The notes beneath the pieces are model-generated. The model was not told the DNA's origin, searched no databases, and saw only the letters and a program-made list of their open reading frames with translations. From Oscillibacter hominis (GTDB lineage: Bacteria; Bacillota; Clostridia; Oscillospirales; Oscillospiraceae), in contig NZ_CP060490.1 of assembly GCF_014334055.1 (NCBI RefSeq), forward strand, positions 1,240,001 to 1,304,000: 64,000 bases of DNA, read 5' to 3'. The translations under genes were made by a program, and so were the position numbers. Shown here in pieces: positions 17,589-26,426 of this stretch; within the stretch, counting starts at the first letter, position 1, and each line of letters begins with the position of its first letter.

Positions 17589-18935
17589 TCAGCGCTTGTT
17601 GCTTGCGCGCCAGATGTGCATGGCCCCTGCCTGGGCGATCAGCTCGTCCCGGAACTCCGGGTGCGCGATGCTGATGATGGCTTCCGCCCGCTCCCAAGTG
17701 GACAGGCCCTTCAGGCAGACCTTGCCGTATTCCGTCACCAGATAATGGACATTGGTCCGGGTATCCGTGACAACGGAGCCGGTAGAGAGGGTGGGACGGA
17801 TGCGGGAGACCAGCTTGCCCGTCTTCTTGTCCGTAAAGGTGGAGGAGCAGCAGATGAAGCTCTTGCCGCCCTTGGAGAGGTAGGCGCCCAGGACAAAGTC
17901 CAGCTGCCCGCCCGCTCCGCTGATGTGCTTGACTCCGGCGGATTCCGCGTTGACCTGGCCGAAGAGGTCAACATCCACCGCGTTGTTGATGGAGATGAAA
18001 TTGTCCAGCTCGGAAATGGAGCGGATGTCGTTGGTATAGCTGACCGGCGCGCTCATCAGCTCGGGGTTTTCGTGGAGGTAGTCGTAGAGCTTCTGGGTTC
18101 CGGCGCCGAATCCGTACGTCTGGCGGCCCCTGTCGATGTTTTTTCTGGAGCCGTTGATCTTGCCGGCCTTGGCAATATCCACAAAGGCATCCACATACAT
18201 CTCCGTATGTACGCCAAGGTCCTTCAGGTCGGACTCCGCGATCATGCTGCCCACCGTGTTGGGCATGCCGCCGATTCCCAGCTGGAGGCAGGCGCCGTTG
18301 GGAATCTCCTCCACGATCAGCTTGGCCACAGCGGCGTCCACCTCCGTGGGGGCTCCTCCTCCGGGCAGGATGCCCATTGGGTCGTTGTTGCCCTCCACGA
18401 TCATGTCCACGTCACTGATGTGGACGCACTCCTCCATTCCGCCGCAGCAGCGGGGCATGTTCTGATTGACTTCCACGATCACCACTTTGGAGGTCTCACA
18501 GACCGCCTTCATGTGGGAGGCGTTGGGGCCGAAATTGAAGTACCCGTGAGCATCCATCGGCGCAACCTGGAACATGGCCACGTCGTCATGGACGATGTGC
18601 TCCCGGTAATACCGGGGCAGCTCGGAGTAACGGATGGGGGCGTAGAAGGCGATCCCCTCAGCGATCATCTTGCGCTCGATGCCGCTCATATGCCAGGAAT
18701 TCCAGGTAAAGTGCTCCGCCGCGCCGGGCACCTCGGCAATGGCCGGCTTCCATAGGCAGATGCCGCCGCGGACCTTGACGTCCGTCAGCTCCTCAGCGCG
18801 CTTTGCCAGCGCCTGGTCCAGCACCCGGGGATGGCCGGTGCACCAGCCGTAGTCCACCCAGTCGCCGGATTTGACGACCTGCACCGCCTGATCGGCCGTG
18901 GTCAGTTTTCTTGCATATTCTTCCGCATAGCTCAT
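17589..18935 (-). CDS. Acetyl-CoA hydrolase/transferase family; probable butyryl-CoA:acetate CoA-transferase
   Basis: A 448-residue class I CoA-transferase. Landmarks are GIGGMPN (about 220-226), a probable catalytic glutamate E245 in HTEMYVDAF, and GAGGQLDF in the C-terminal half. The whole length and pattern match the Clostridia butyryl-CoA:acetate and 4-hydroxybutyrate CoA-transferases. It would move CoA from butyryl-CoA to acetate, the last step of butyrate formation. It is monocistronic, with its own sigma-A promoter and a strong terminator, and no butyrate-pathway neighbours. The acyl specificity (butyryl against 4-hydroxybutyryl or propionyl) cannot be settled by eye. Start ATG follows AGGGAGGAG. 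Confidence 0.87.
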   Translation of the reverse strand: MSYAEEYARKLTTADQAVQVVKSGDWVDYGWCTGHPRVLDQALAKRAEELTDVKVRGGICLWKPAIAEVPGAAEHFTWNSWHMSGIERKMIAEGIAFYAPIRYSELPRYYREHIVHDDVAMFQVAPMDAHGYFNFGPNASHMKAVCETSKVVIVEVNQNMPRCCGGMEECVHISDVDMIVEGNNDPMGILPGGGAPTEVDAAVAKLIVEEIPNGACLQLGIGGMPNTVGSMIAESDLKDLGVHTEMYVDAFVDIAKAGKINGSRKNIDRGRQTYGFGAGTQKLYDYLHENPELMSAPVSYTNDIRSISELDNFISINNAVDVDLFGQVNAESAGVKHISGAGGQLDFVLGAYLSKGGKSFICCSSTFTDKKTGKLVSRIRPTLSTGSVVTDTRTNVHYLVTEYGKVCLKGLSTWERAEAIISIAHPEFRDELIAQAGAMHIWRASNKR

Positions 18936-19010
18936 GTGAAACTGCTCCTCCCTGTCTGTTCAATCCCTGATCGGGTCAGGGTATTTTCTTCCCTTGCCAT
19001 GATTGACAAT

Positions 19011-19039
19011 ATAATAACATAGCCCGATTGGAAATGCAA
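19011..19039 (-). promoter_or_regulatory. Sigma-A-type promoter for the CoA-transferase gene
   Basis: Minus strand: -35 TTGCAT (19034-19039), 17 bp spacer, -10 TATTAT (19011-19016). The roughly 65-nt leader carries a small CCCTGA/TCAGGG hairpin at 18965-18981. Confidence 0.8.
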
Positions 19040-19061
19040 TTCAGAATCCGTGCACATGAAA

Positions 19062-19094
19062 AAAAGAGGCAGATGATACGCATCTGCCTCTTTT
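19062..19094 (-). terminator. Intrinsic terminator after ispH-S1
   Basis: Perfect 14-bp arms (AAAAGAGGCAGATG at 19062-19075, complement at 19081-19094), 5-nt loop, T-tract on both strands. It lies 11 bp beyond the fusion gene stop. Confidence 0.92.
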
Positions 19095-19105
19095 GGTAGT
19101 TTACT

Positions 19106-21064
19106 TTATTCCGCCTCGTTCTCCTCGTCAGCGGGAGCGGACTGGGGCTCCAGCAGGGCGCGGATGGACAGGGAGATTTTCTGCTTCTCCTCATCCACAG
19201 CGGTGATCTTGGCGTCCACCACCTGGCCCTCGCTCAGCACATCGCCGGGCTTGTCGATGCGGCGGTCGGCGATCTGGGAGATGTGGATCAGGCCGTCCAC
19301 ACCGGGAACCACCTCGGCAAAGGCGCCGAAGGTCATCAGCTTGACGATCTTGACGGAAGCCACATCGCCCACCTGGTAGGTATCCATGAACTGCTTCCAG
19401 GGATCCAGAGTGCGGTCCTTGACGCCCAGGGAAATCTTCTTCTTTTCCGCGTCAAAGGAAATGACATAGACTTCCAAGGTGTCGCCGACGGAAACCACCT
19501 CGGCGGGGTTCTTAATGCGGCTCCAGCTCAGTTCGGAGATATGGACCATGCCGTCCACGCCGCCGATGTCCACAAAGACGCCGTAAGAGGTCATGGACTT
19601 GACGGTGCCGGTGTAGTGCTTGCCCACCTCGATGGACTCCCACACAGCGGCGGCAGCGGCCTGGCGGGCCTCCTGCTGGACGGCGCGGATGGAACCGACC
19701 ACACGGCGGCGGGCGCGGTTCACCTCAGTGATGCGCAGCTGCACCTTCTGCTTGAGCATGGCGGACAGCTCCGCCCCGCGGGGAAGGCCGCTCTGGGAAG
19801 CGGGGACGAATACACGGACGCCCTTGACGGAAACCACGATGCCGCCCTTGTTCTCCTCGGTGACAACGCCTTCCAGAATCGTCTTCTCGTCCACGGCCTT
19901 TTCGATGTTCTCCCACACCTTGACCGTGTCCAGACGCTTTTTGGAGAGCTCGGCATATCCCTCGATGTCATTGACACGCACGATGTACGTCTCAATTTCA
20001 TCGCCGATATGTACGATGTCCTCAGGCTTGGCATTGGGATCGTCAGACAGTTCGCTCAGCTTGATATAAGCAGCCTGCTTAGCACCCACGTCCACCTGCA
20101 CCTCAGTGGGAGTGATGGCCGTGACAATGCCGGTTACCTTCTCTCCTGTATTTAAAGTTTTAAAAGACTGATTCAGTAATTCCTCGAAGGATTCCTCTTT
20201 CCCCTCAGCCGCTTTGATTTCTTCACTCATGGTTGCATATACCTCCTTAATGATGCCCGCAGGCGTGGATGCGCCGGCCGTAAGACCCGCAACAGAGCAA
20301 CCATGGAAAAAATCCGGCGAGAGCTCGTCCGCCTTTTCGACTTGAATCACGGAACGACATCTCTCTTGGCAAATTTCTGTCAGATGCTTGGTGTTGGCAC
20401 TTTTGCGGTCGCCGACTACCACCATCGCGTCAACCATGGCGGAGATTTCCGCCGCTTCCGACTGACGTCTATGCGTAGCATTGCATATTGTATCAAATAT
20501 TTTTAAATTTGTACACTGGTTTTTTAAGATTTTCGCGGAAGTTTCAAAAAGTTCACGGATACATGTGGTTTGTGCAACAACGGTAACCGGTTTCTCACAA
20601 GGGCTATTTTGCCCGGAAATCCACTTACTTAGCGCATCAGAAGTGTCAAAAATCAAGGGCGCGCTGCACCAGCTGGCAATGCCCCGAACCTCCGGGTGTC
20701 CCGGATCCCCGATGATCACGGTTTGACGGCCCTCCCGCTCCGCCTGGGCCACCAGGTTCTGAATCCGCATCACATTGGGGCAGGTGGCGTTGACGCACCG
20801 GACGCCCCGTCCCTCCAGCATGAGCAGAATCTCCTTGGACTCGCCATGGGAGCGGATTACAGCCACATCTCCTGAGGACAGCTCCTCCGGGCTTTCCGCC
20901 TTGCGGACGCCCCGGCGCTCCAGTTCCTCCACCACGCTGGCATTGTGGATGATGTCCCCCAGCATCCAGCAGCCGCCGCATTCCTCTGCCGTCTGAGCGG
21001 CCAGGCGCACCGCGCGCTCCACACCGTAGCAAAAGCCGGCGGACTTGGCAAGTATCACATTCAT
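19106..21064 (-). CDS. ispH: Bifunctional 4-hydroxy-3-methylbut-2-enyl diphosphate reductase / S1 RNA-binding protein
   Basis: A 652-residue fusion. Residues 1-280 are IspH, the last MEP-pathway enzyme making IPP and DMAPP; the three [4Fe-4S] ligands are C12, C95 and C194. Residues 300-635 hold four S1 OB-fold repeats (starting near 306, 392, 478 and 562), each with the GxVxxxxxxGxxVxxG pattern and sites such as GFVDIGGVDGMVHISELSW-like blocks, resembling ribosomal protein S1. The fusion is known in many Clostridia. The start overlaps plsC (ATGA), in the order cmk-plsC-ispH/rpsA. The join is continuous in frame, so it is not an assembly artefact. Confidence 0.95.
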   Translation of the reverse strand: MNVILAKSAGFCYGVERAVRLAAQTAEECGGCWMLGDIIHNASVVEELERRGVRKAESPEELSSGDVAVIRSHGESKEILLMLEGRGVRCVNATCPNVMRIQNLVAQAEREGRQTVIIGDPGHPEVRGIASWCSAPLIFDTSDALSKWISGQNSPCEKPVTVVAQTTCIRELFETSAKILKNQCTNLKIFDTICNATHRRQSEAAEISAMVDAMVVVGDRKSANTKHLTEICQERCRSVIQVEKADELSPDFFHGCSVAGLTAGASTPAGIIKEVYATMSEEIKAAEGKEESFEELLNQSFKTLNTGEKVTGIVTAITPTEVQVDVGAKQAAYIKLSELSDDPNAKPEDIVHIGDEIETYIVRVNDIEGYAELSKKRLDTVKVWENIEKAVDEKTILEGVVTEENKGGIVVSVKGVRVFVPASQSGLPRGAELSAMLKQKVQLRITEVNRARRRVVGSIRAVQQEARQAAAAAVWESIEVGKHYTGTVKSMTSYGVFVDIGGVDGMVHISELSWSRIKNPAEVVSVGDTLEVYVISFDAEKKKISLGVKDRTLDPWKQFMDTYQVGDVASVKIVKLMTFGAFAEVVPGVDGLIHISQIADRRIDKPGDVLSEGQVVDAKITAVDEEKQKISLSIRALLEPQSAPADEENEAE

Positions 21065-21651
21065 TCCGATTTCCCCAAGGCATAGGACCGACGCAGCACC
21101 TCATCGGCAATGGCCTGCACCTCTTCCGCCGTCCCGTGCCGTCCTGTATAGGAGGGCTGATAGGGCTGGCCGATGATGATGCGGCTTCTGCGGAAGATCC
21201 GCTTTTTCCCATCCACGAAAACGGGCACCAGGACGGCCCCGGTGCGGATGCCGATCATGGCCACGCCGCCTTTGGCCGGGACGTCACCCTCCCGCTCCAC
21301 CCGGGTCCCCTCCGGGAAGATCAGCAAATTGTCCCCGCATTTGATGCTCTGGATGGCGGTTTTCACCGCGTTCAGATCGGAATTCCCACGGGCCACGGGA
21401 AAGGCTCCCAACTTGGTGACAACCCAGCTGAGCACAGGGATGCGGAACAGCGAGTCCTTTGCCATGATGTGCAGCCGGTAGTCGATGGGCAGGGAGACCA
21501 CAAGCAGCACCGGGTCCCAGTTGCTGGAGTGGTTCGGGCACAGCAGGGCCCCGTGGGGTGGGAGGTTCTCCAGTCCCTCCACGGAAACCGGCTGAAAAAA
21601 GCGGAAAATGGGGCCGAACACCCGCCAGACAAACCGAAAGAACCTGTTCAT
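21061..21651 (-). CDS. plsC: 1-acyl-sn-glycerol-3-phosphate acyltransferase (PlsC family)
   Basis: A 196-residue lysophosphatidic acid acyltransferase. Motif I is NHSSNWDP, giving H41 and D46 of HX4D; motif III FPEGTR spans residues 112-117. A hydrophobic N-terminus (about 1-20) would tether it to the membrane. It would convert lysophosphatidate to phosphatidate in phospholipid synthesis. It overlaps cmk upstream and ispH downstream by 4 bp each (ATGA), a conserved Clostridia trio. Confidence 0.92.
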   Translation of the reverse strand: MNRFFRFVWRVFGPIFRFFQPVSVEGLENLPPHGALLCPNHSSNWDPVLLVVSLPIDYRLHIMAKDSLFRIPVLSWVVTKLGAFPVARGNSDLNAVKTAIQSIKCGDNLLIFPEGTRVEREGDVPAKGGVAMIGIRTGAVLVPVFVDGKKRIFRRSRIIIGQPYQPSYTGRHGTAEEVQAIADEVLRRSYALGKSE

Positions 21652-22331
21652 CGTCCAATCCGCTCCTCAATCAGCCGGAGCAATGCGTCCCGGCTCTCGT
21701 CAAAAGTGAGGTGGGTGGTGTCCACCGTGACCGCGTCCTCCGCCGCCCGCAGCGGAGCCGCCGCCCGGTGGGAGTCGTTGTAATCCCGCTCCTCAATTTC
21801 ACGCAGCACCTTTTCGTAGGGCTCCGGCGTTCCCCGCTGCTCAAGCTCCAAACAGCGCCGGCGGGCCCTGGCTTCCGGCGCTGCGGTCAGGAAGATTTTG
21901 ACGTCCGCATCCGGCAGCACCACGGTGCCGATGTCCCGCCCGTCCATGATCACATCGTAGCGCCGGGCCATATCACGCTGCATCTCCATCAAAAAAGCCC
22001 GGACAGCGGGATGTGCCGAGACCGCCGAGGCACAGAGGGAAATTTCCGGCAGGCGGATGCGCTCCGTCACGTCCTCACCGTTGAGGATCATGTGCTGAAG
22101 GCCGTCCGGGCTGTAGGTCATATCCAGGTGGATATCCGGGAACAGCGCTTTCACCGCTGCTTCCTCCCCCGGGTCCACGCCTCGGCAGCGGGCAAAGTAC
22201 CCTACCGTTCGGTAGATGGCACCGGTATCCACATATAAAAAGCCCAGCTTCTGGGCAAGGGCCTTTGCCAGCGTGCTTTTTCCGGCGCCGGAGGGCCCGT
22301 CGATGGCAATGGCGCTGCGTATCTCTTTCAT
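21648..22331 (-). CDS. cmk: (d)CMP kinase
   Basis: A cytidylate kinase of 227 residues from the chosen ATG. The P-loop is GPSGAGKST (residues 12-20); YVDTGAIYRTVG and DGRDIGTVVLPDADVKIFL are CMP-binding signatures. ATG at 22331 follows AGGGATAGC and starts 1 bp after the TAG stop of the upstream gene; the earlier in-frame ATG lies inside that gene. It leads the cmk-plsC-ispH trio. Confidence 0.95.
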   Translation of the reverse strand: MKEIRSAIAIDGPSGAGKSTLAKALAQKLGFLYVDTGAIYRTVGYFARCRGVDPGEEAAVKALFPDIHLDMTYSPDGLQHMILNGEDVTERIRLPEISLCASAVSAHPAVRAFLMEMQRDMARRYDVIMDGRDIGTVVLPDADVKIFLTAAPEARARRRCLELEQRGTPEPYEKVLREIEERDYNDSHRAAAPLRAAEDAVTVDTTHLTFDESRDALLRLIEERIGR

Positions 22332-22332
22332 G

Positions 22333-23568
22333 CTATCCCTCACAATTCGCGGCGGCCTCTCCGGCGGCCTTGCCGGTGGCCCAGGCGATCTGCAGATTGA
22401 ATCCGCCGGTATAGGCGTCTACATCGATCATCTCACCCGCAAAGTATAATTCCTTTACAATCTTTGATTCCATGGTCTTTGGGTCGATCTCCCCCACCTT
22501 GACTCCCCCTGATGTCACAATGGCGTCCGCAACCGGCCGCAACCCGGAAACCACTATGGGAAAATGCTTCAAAAGCTGCAAAAGCCCCCTTCTCTGCTCC
22601 CGGGTGATCTCATGCACCTTCTGATGGGCGGGAATCTCAGAAAGCTTCACCATGATGGGAATCATCTTCTGCGGCAGCAAGTCCCCCAGGGCGTTGCAGA
22701 AATCGCTGTTGCAGTGCTTTTCAAAGTCCGACAGCAGCCGCCTGTCCAGCTGCTGCTCATCGAGGGCGGGCTTCAGGTCGATCTCCAGGTGGTAGGCCTT
22801 TTTCCCCCAATGGCGCATGTGGGCGGATGCGGACAGGACAAGAGGGCCGCTTACCCCAAAGTGGGTAAACAGCATCTCGCCGAAATCCGTATAAATCTTC
22901 TTGTTGTTTTCAAAGACACTCAGTTCCACGTTGCGCAGGCTCAGCCCCTGGAGCTCGGCGCACAGGTTCCCCGCCTCCTGGAGCGGCACCAGGGAGCCCT
23001 GCAGGGGCGTGATGGTGTGCCCGGCCTCCGCCGCCATGCGGAACCCGTCCCCTGTACTGCCGGTGGCGGGGTACGAGACGCCTCCAGTGGCCAGGACCAC
23101 GGCGTCCCCGGGATAGTCCTGCTGTCCACCCCGGACGCCGCGCACGGCTCCGTCTGAAAGGAGCAGCGACGAAGCCCGGTCCCGGACCACCTCCACATGG
23201 AGCGCCTTCATGCGGCGCTCCAGTGCGGCGCTGATGTCGAAGGACCGGTCAGAAACCGGAAACACCCGGTTTCCCCGCTCCACTTTCAGCGCCACGCCCA
23301 GGCTCTCGAAAAAGTCCATGGCGTCGTGCCCGTCAAAGCGGCTGAACGCGCTGTACAAAAACTTTCCGTTGCGGGGCACGTTGGCCAGCAGCTCCTGCAA
23401 ACCGGCGCAATTGGTCACATTGCAGCGCCCTTTTCCGGTGATGTTCAGCTTCTTGCCCAATCGCTCATTGGGCTCCAGCACTGTGACAGCGGCACCGGAG
23501 CGGGCCGCGCAGATGGCGGCCATCATGCCGGCGGCACCGCCGCCCACCACCACAATCTTTTTATTCAT
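22333..23568 (-). CDS. HI0933-family NAD(P)/FAD-dependent oxidoreductase
   Basis: A 411-residue flavoprotein starting MNKKIVVVGGGAAGMMAA with the GGGAAG dinucleotide-binding loop (residues 9-14), then GKGRCNVTN and VLATGGVSYPATGSTGDG typical of HI0933-like proteins. The C-terminus has TSGGVKVGEIDPKTMESK and AGEMIDVDAYTGGFNLQ, closing the FAD site. The reaction is not known for this family. It lies between an RpiR regulator (8 bp overlap) and cmk (1 bp gap), so it is in the same operon. The upstream open codons belong to the RpiR gene and are excluded. Confidence 0.9.
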   Translation of the reverse strand: MNKKIVVVGGGAAGMMAAICAARSGAAVTVLEPNERLGKKLNITGKGRCNVTNCAGLQELLANVPRNGKFLYSAFSRFDGHDAMDFFESLGVALKVERGNRVFPVSDRSFDISAALERRMKALHVEVVRDRASSLLLSDGAVRGVRGGQQDYPGDAVVLATGGVSYPATGSTGDGFRMAAEAGHTITPLQGSLVPLQEAGNLCAELQGLSLRNVELSVFENNKKIYTDFGEMLFTHFGVSGPLVLSASAHMRHWGKKAYHLEIDLKPALDEQQLDRRLLSDFEKHCNSDFCNALGDLLPQKMIPIMVKLSEIPAHQKVHEITREQRRGLLQLLKHFPIVVSGLRPVADAIVTSGGVKVGEIDPKTMESKIVKELYFAGEMIDVDAYTGGFNLQIAWATGKAAGEAAANCEG

Positions 23569-24427
23569 CGTCCATCTTTCCGAACACGCTGTAAGCATCC
23601 CAGATGCCCTCCAACTCCGCAAAGGTCTTGGAGATATCCCGGTTCATCTGGACTCCGATGTCCACGATCAGCGCGTTGAGCAGCGACAGCGGCGCAGCCA
23701 TGGAGTCGATGAAGGAGATCATCTCGCTGCGGACCAGCAGCGCCGCACCGGCCATCTGATAGAGGGGGGAGAGCTCACTGTCCGTGATGGCGACCACGTC
23801 CGCACCCCGGTCGGCGGCAAACTTGATGGTGTTCAACGTGACTTTGGAGTAGCGGGGAAAGCTGATGCCGATGATCACATCTCCCGGCCCGATTCGGAAC
23901 AGCTGCTCAAAAATTTCTCCGGCCGCATTGCTCTGCACCAGTGTCACATTCTCAAAGAGTAGATGGAGATAGAAGTTCAAATAACCCGCCAGGAACGAGG
24001 AAGAGCGGACGCCTAAGATATAGATGTGGCGGGCATGGGTAAGCTTATCCACCACGCGGGCCAGTTCGTTGCGGTCCACCTCTTCAATGGCCATACGGAT
24101 GGTCTCCATATCGGACTGCATGACGGCGCTCAGCACATCCTGGCCCGTCAGCTGGTCGTTGGAGGCCTTGATGCGCTGCAGCGAGGTCAACTTGCTGCGG
24201 ATCATCTCCTGCAATGCCCGCTGCATGCTTGGATAACCGTCATAACCCAATTCGGATGCAAAACGCACCACAGTGGATTCACTGACATGCACCATCTTGC
24301 CCAACTTGCTGGCTGTCATGAAGGCGGCTGTGTCGTAGTTTTCCAAAATATAGTTTGCAATCAGTTTCTGTCCCTTGGAAAAGGTGCTCATATTGCTCTC
24401 AATGGTATGTAGGACGCTTTTTGCCAT
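23561..24427 (-). CDS. MurR/RpiR-family transcriptional regulator with SIS domain
   Basis: A 288-residue regulator. The N-terminal HTH_6 domain (about residues 1-75) includes SKLGKMVHVSESTVVRFASELGYDGYP, and a SIS sugar-phosphate-binding domain (about 125-260) includes IYILGVRSSSFLAGYLNFYLH and DVIIGISFPRYSK. Such proteins sense sugar phosphates, often N-acetylmuramate or glucosamine types. ATG at 24427 follows GGTGAGG. It precedes an HI0933 flavoprotein and cmk rather than sugar genes, so its effector and targets cannot be deduced. A triplicated GTATAC element lies just upstream. Confidence 0.9.
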   Translation of the reverse strand: MAKSVLHTIESNMSTFSKGQKLIANYILENYDTAAFMTASKLGKMVHVSESTVVRFASELGYDGYPSMQRALQEMIRSKLTSLQRIKASNDQLTGQDVLSAVMQSDMETIRMAIEEVDRNELARVVDKLTHARHIYILGVRSSSFLAGYLNFYLHLLFENVTLVQSNAAGEIFEQLFRIGPGDVIIGISFPRYSKVTLNTIKFAADRGADVVAITDSELSPLYQMAGAALLVRSEMISFIDSMAAPLSLLNALIVDIGVQMNRDISKTFAELEGIWDAYSVFGKMDDE

Positions 24428-24467
24428 GGGAATCCTCACCTGCCTCTTATCGTACAAATCATTCTCA

Positions 24468-24519
24468 GGTATACTGCGGCCATGCCCTCCACAGTCACAG
24501 TATACAAAAGTAGTATACC
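24468..24519. promoter_or_regulatory. Triplicated GTATAC element upstream of the RpiR gene
   Basis: Three copies: GGTATACTG (24468-24476), its inverted match CAGTATAC (24498-24505) and AGTATACC (24512-24519). On the minus strand two of them read as TATACT -10 hexamers, so part of the signal may simply be promoter. Spacing and inversion also suit a dimeric regulator site, possibly for RpiR itself. Confidence 0.5.
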
Positions 24520-24566
24520 ACAAGGTTTTCTCTTTTTAAACTCAATTTTGCAAGTTTCTTAAATTT

Positions 24567-25280
24567 TCATGCACGGTCCAGAAGTTTTGCAAGTTCTGAT
24601 TCAGTCAGATACCGCCAATGGCCAACAGGGAGTTCGCCCAGCTCCAGCGTGTGTTCCCGGATACGGCGGAGCCGCTTTACCATCAGGCCGCAGCTGCCGC
24701 ACATTTTCCGGATCTGCCTGTTTTTCCCCTCGTGTATGGTGATGAGCAGGTCTGCTGTCCGGCCGCTTCGGCGCAAAATCTCCACCTGTGCCGGGCGGAT
24801 GGCCTCCCCTTCCACCTCCCTCAGCGCGGAAAGGCGGCGGTCAGCGCCGGAGGGCTCCCCATACACGGAAACAAAATAAGTCTTTTCAATCTCGTGGCTG
24901 GGATGCAGCAATTTCTGCATCAGTTCCCCGTCGTTGGTCAGCAGCAGCAGTCCCTCCGAATCCATATCCAGCCGGCCCACAGGGAAAACCCGCACACCGC
25001 CCAATCCCTTGAGCAGGTCCGTCACCACAGGGCGGCCTTTTTCATCCGACAAAGTGGTCACATACCCCCTGGGCTTATTCAGCATAATGTAGACAGCAGG
25101 CACATTTTTCGAAATGGGCCTGCCGTCCACGGTGATTTCAGCACGATCCGGATCGGCTTTCTCCCCCAGATGGGCCACATGCCCATCCACGAAAACCCGG
25201 CCGCTCTCCAGCAGCTGTTCCGCCGCCCGCCGGGAACACAGCCCCGAGGCGGCGATGATCTTTTGAACTCTCTCTTCCAA
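24567..25280 (-). CDS. Pseudouridine synthase, RluB/RsuA family
   Basis: A 237-residue RsuA/RluB-type pseudouridine synthase. An S4 RNA-binding domain (about 2-50) is followed by the catalytic domain with VGRLDMDSEGLLLLTNDG, where D105 is the nucleophile, and KPRGYVTT and NRQIRKMC motifs. Position after scpAB and dacF matches Bacillus rluB, which acts on 23S rRNA, so RluB is the likeliest orthologue. Translation begins at a TTG codon (25280), supported by GGAGGG 4 bp before it and by the family-typical MEERVQKIIAASG start. Confidence 0.9.
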   Translation of the reverse strand: MEERVQKIIAASGLCSRRAAEQLLESGRVFVDGHVAHLGEKADPDRAEITVDGRPISKNVPAVYIMLNKPRGYVTTLSDEKGRPVVTDLLKGLGGVRVFPVGRLDMDSEGLLLLTNDGELMQKLLHPSHEIEKTYFVSVYGEPSGADRRLSALREVEGEAIRPAQVEILRRSGRTADLLITIHEGKNRQIRKMCGSCGLMVKRLRRIREHTLELGELPVGHWRYLTESELAKLLDRA

Positions 25281-25289
25281 ATGTCCCTC

Positions 25290-26384
25290 CTATGGCAAAA
25301 AGGAGAATATCCGGTGCAGGAAGCTGACCGGCTCCGGGAAATCCAGCTCCACGTCCTGCCCGCAGACCAGCTCCACGCAGCCAACCTCCTGCTCACCCAA
25401 GTAAAAGCGGATTTCGCCTAAGGGGGTGCCTGCATAGACGGGGGCGGATACCTCCTCCGGGAAGTCCGTCTCGGTGCGCAGCTTCTCCCCCTGCGCCAGC
25501 GGGTAGGAAAACGTATCCGCCGCTAACAGCGGCACACGGGGCCGGGTCCCGCCACTTACGCTGACCACTCCCATGTGCTCCCCTGCCAACACCTGTGTGG
25601 AGGCGGGATAGGTGGAAAATCCATAGTCATAGAGTGCGGCGTGGTCCGCCCAGTCGTTGCCGTCCTGGAGCGTCACGGCCACCAGCATCTGGCCGTGACG
25701 CTGTACGCAGCTGACCAGAGTACGGCCCGCGGCCTTGGTGTAACCGGTTTTCAAACCGAGACAGCCATCTATCATATTGAGCAGTTTATTGTGGTTGCTC
25801 ATCAGCCGCCCGCCGATCGAAATGCTTTTGGTGGAGGCGATCCGGACAAAGGTCTGGTTCTTCATAGCCGCCGCTGCCAAAAGCGCCATATCCCGGGCTG
25901 TGGAGTAATGCTTCTCATCGTCCAGCCCGTTGGGATTGGCAAAGGAAGTTGAGGTCATACCCAGCTCCTCCGCCTTATCGTTCATCATTTTGATGAAGTC
26001 ATTGCCGCCCACCGCGTCAGCCACAGCCAGTGCCGCGTCGTTTCCCGAGCACAGCATCAATCCATAGAGCAGCGTCTCCAGCGTCAGCGTCTCCCCTTCC
26101 TTCAAATACATGGAAGAGCCCTCCGCCAGCGTGTAGGCGCGCTTGACCGTCACCACCTGATCCAACTCCCCGTTCTCAATGGCAACCAAGGCGGTCATGA
26201 TCTTGGTGGTGCTGGCGATCAGCATCTGCTTGTCTGCATTGTGCTCATACAAAACACGTCCGCTCCCGGCGTCCAGCAGGATGGAGGAAGTGGCAGAAGT
26301 GCTGAGCGCACTGGCCCGGCAAGTTATAATACTTAACAAAAAAACAGCAAATAGAAAAGAAAAAACGCGTCGAATGGTCGGCAT
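25290..26384 (-). CDS. dacF: D-alanyl-D-alanine carboxypeptidase, DacF type (PBP5/6 family)
   Basis: A 364-residue low-molecular-weight penicillin-binding protein. A signal peptide (about residues 1-26, ending ASA) precedes the active-site SxxK (S58-T-T-K61), SGN (113-115) and KTG (212-214). The C-terminal beta domain ends in a short hydrophobic amphipathic segment (FLHRIFSFLP) that may anchor it. It trims the last D-Ala of peptidoglycan stems. Between gerW and rluB, near sporulation genes, it matches DacF, a forespore enzyme in Bacillus. A sigma-F-like -10 element lies upstream. ATG follows AGGTGAG. Confidence 0.93.
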   Translation of the reverse strand: MPTIRRVFSFLFAVFLLSIITCRASALSTSATSSILLDAGSGRVLYEHNADKQMLIASTTKIMTALVAIENGELDQVVTVKRAYTLAEGSSMYLKEGETLTLETLLYGLMLCSGNDAALAVADAVGGNDFIKMMNDKAEELGMTSTSFANPNGLDDEKHYSTARDMALLAAAAMKNQTFVRIASTKSISIGGRLMSNHNKLLNMIDGCLGLKTGYTKAAGRTLVSCVQRHGQMLVAVTLQDGNDWADHAALYDYGFSTYPASTQVLAGEHMGVVSVSGGTRPRVPLLAADTFSYPLAQGEKLRTETDFPEEVSAPVYAGTPLGEIRFYLGEQEVGCVELVCGQDVELDFPEPVSFLHRIFSFLP

Positions 26385-26414
26385 GTTACACTCACCTGCT
26401 TCATAGGATGAGTG

Positions 26415-26424
26415 TAGTATACCC
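26415..26424 (-). promoter_or_regulatory. Possible sigma-F/G-type -10 element upstream of dacF
   Basis: Minus strand GGGTATACTA fits the sigma-F -10 consensus GGnnAnAnTR, 30 bp before dacF and overlapping the end of the gerW gene region. No good GYWTA -35 is seen 15-16 bp away, so this is tentative. Confidence 0.35.
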
Positions 26425-26426
26425 CT

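Noticed and set aside
16977..18755. A 592-codon plus-strand open frame across carD and the CoA-transferase gene
   Set aside because: It spans two real genes, a promoter and a terminator on the other strand, and its translation resembles no protein family.
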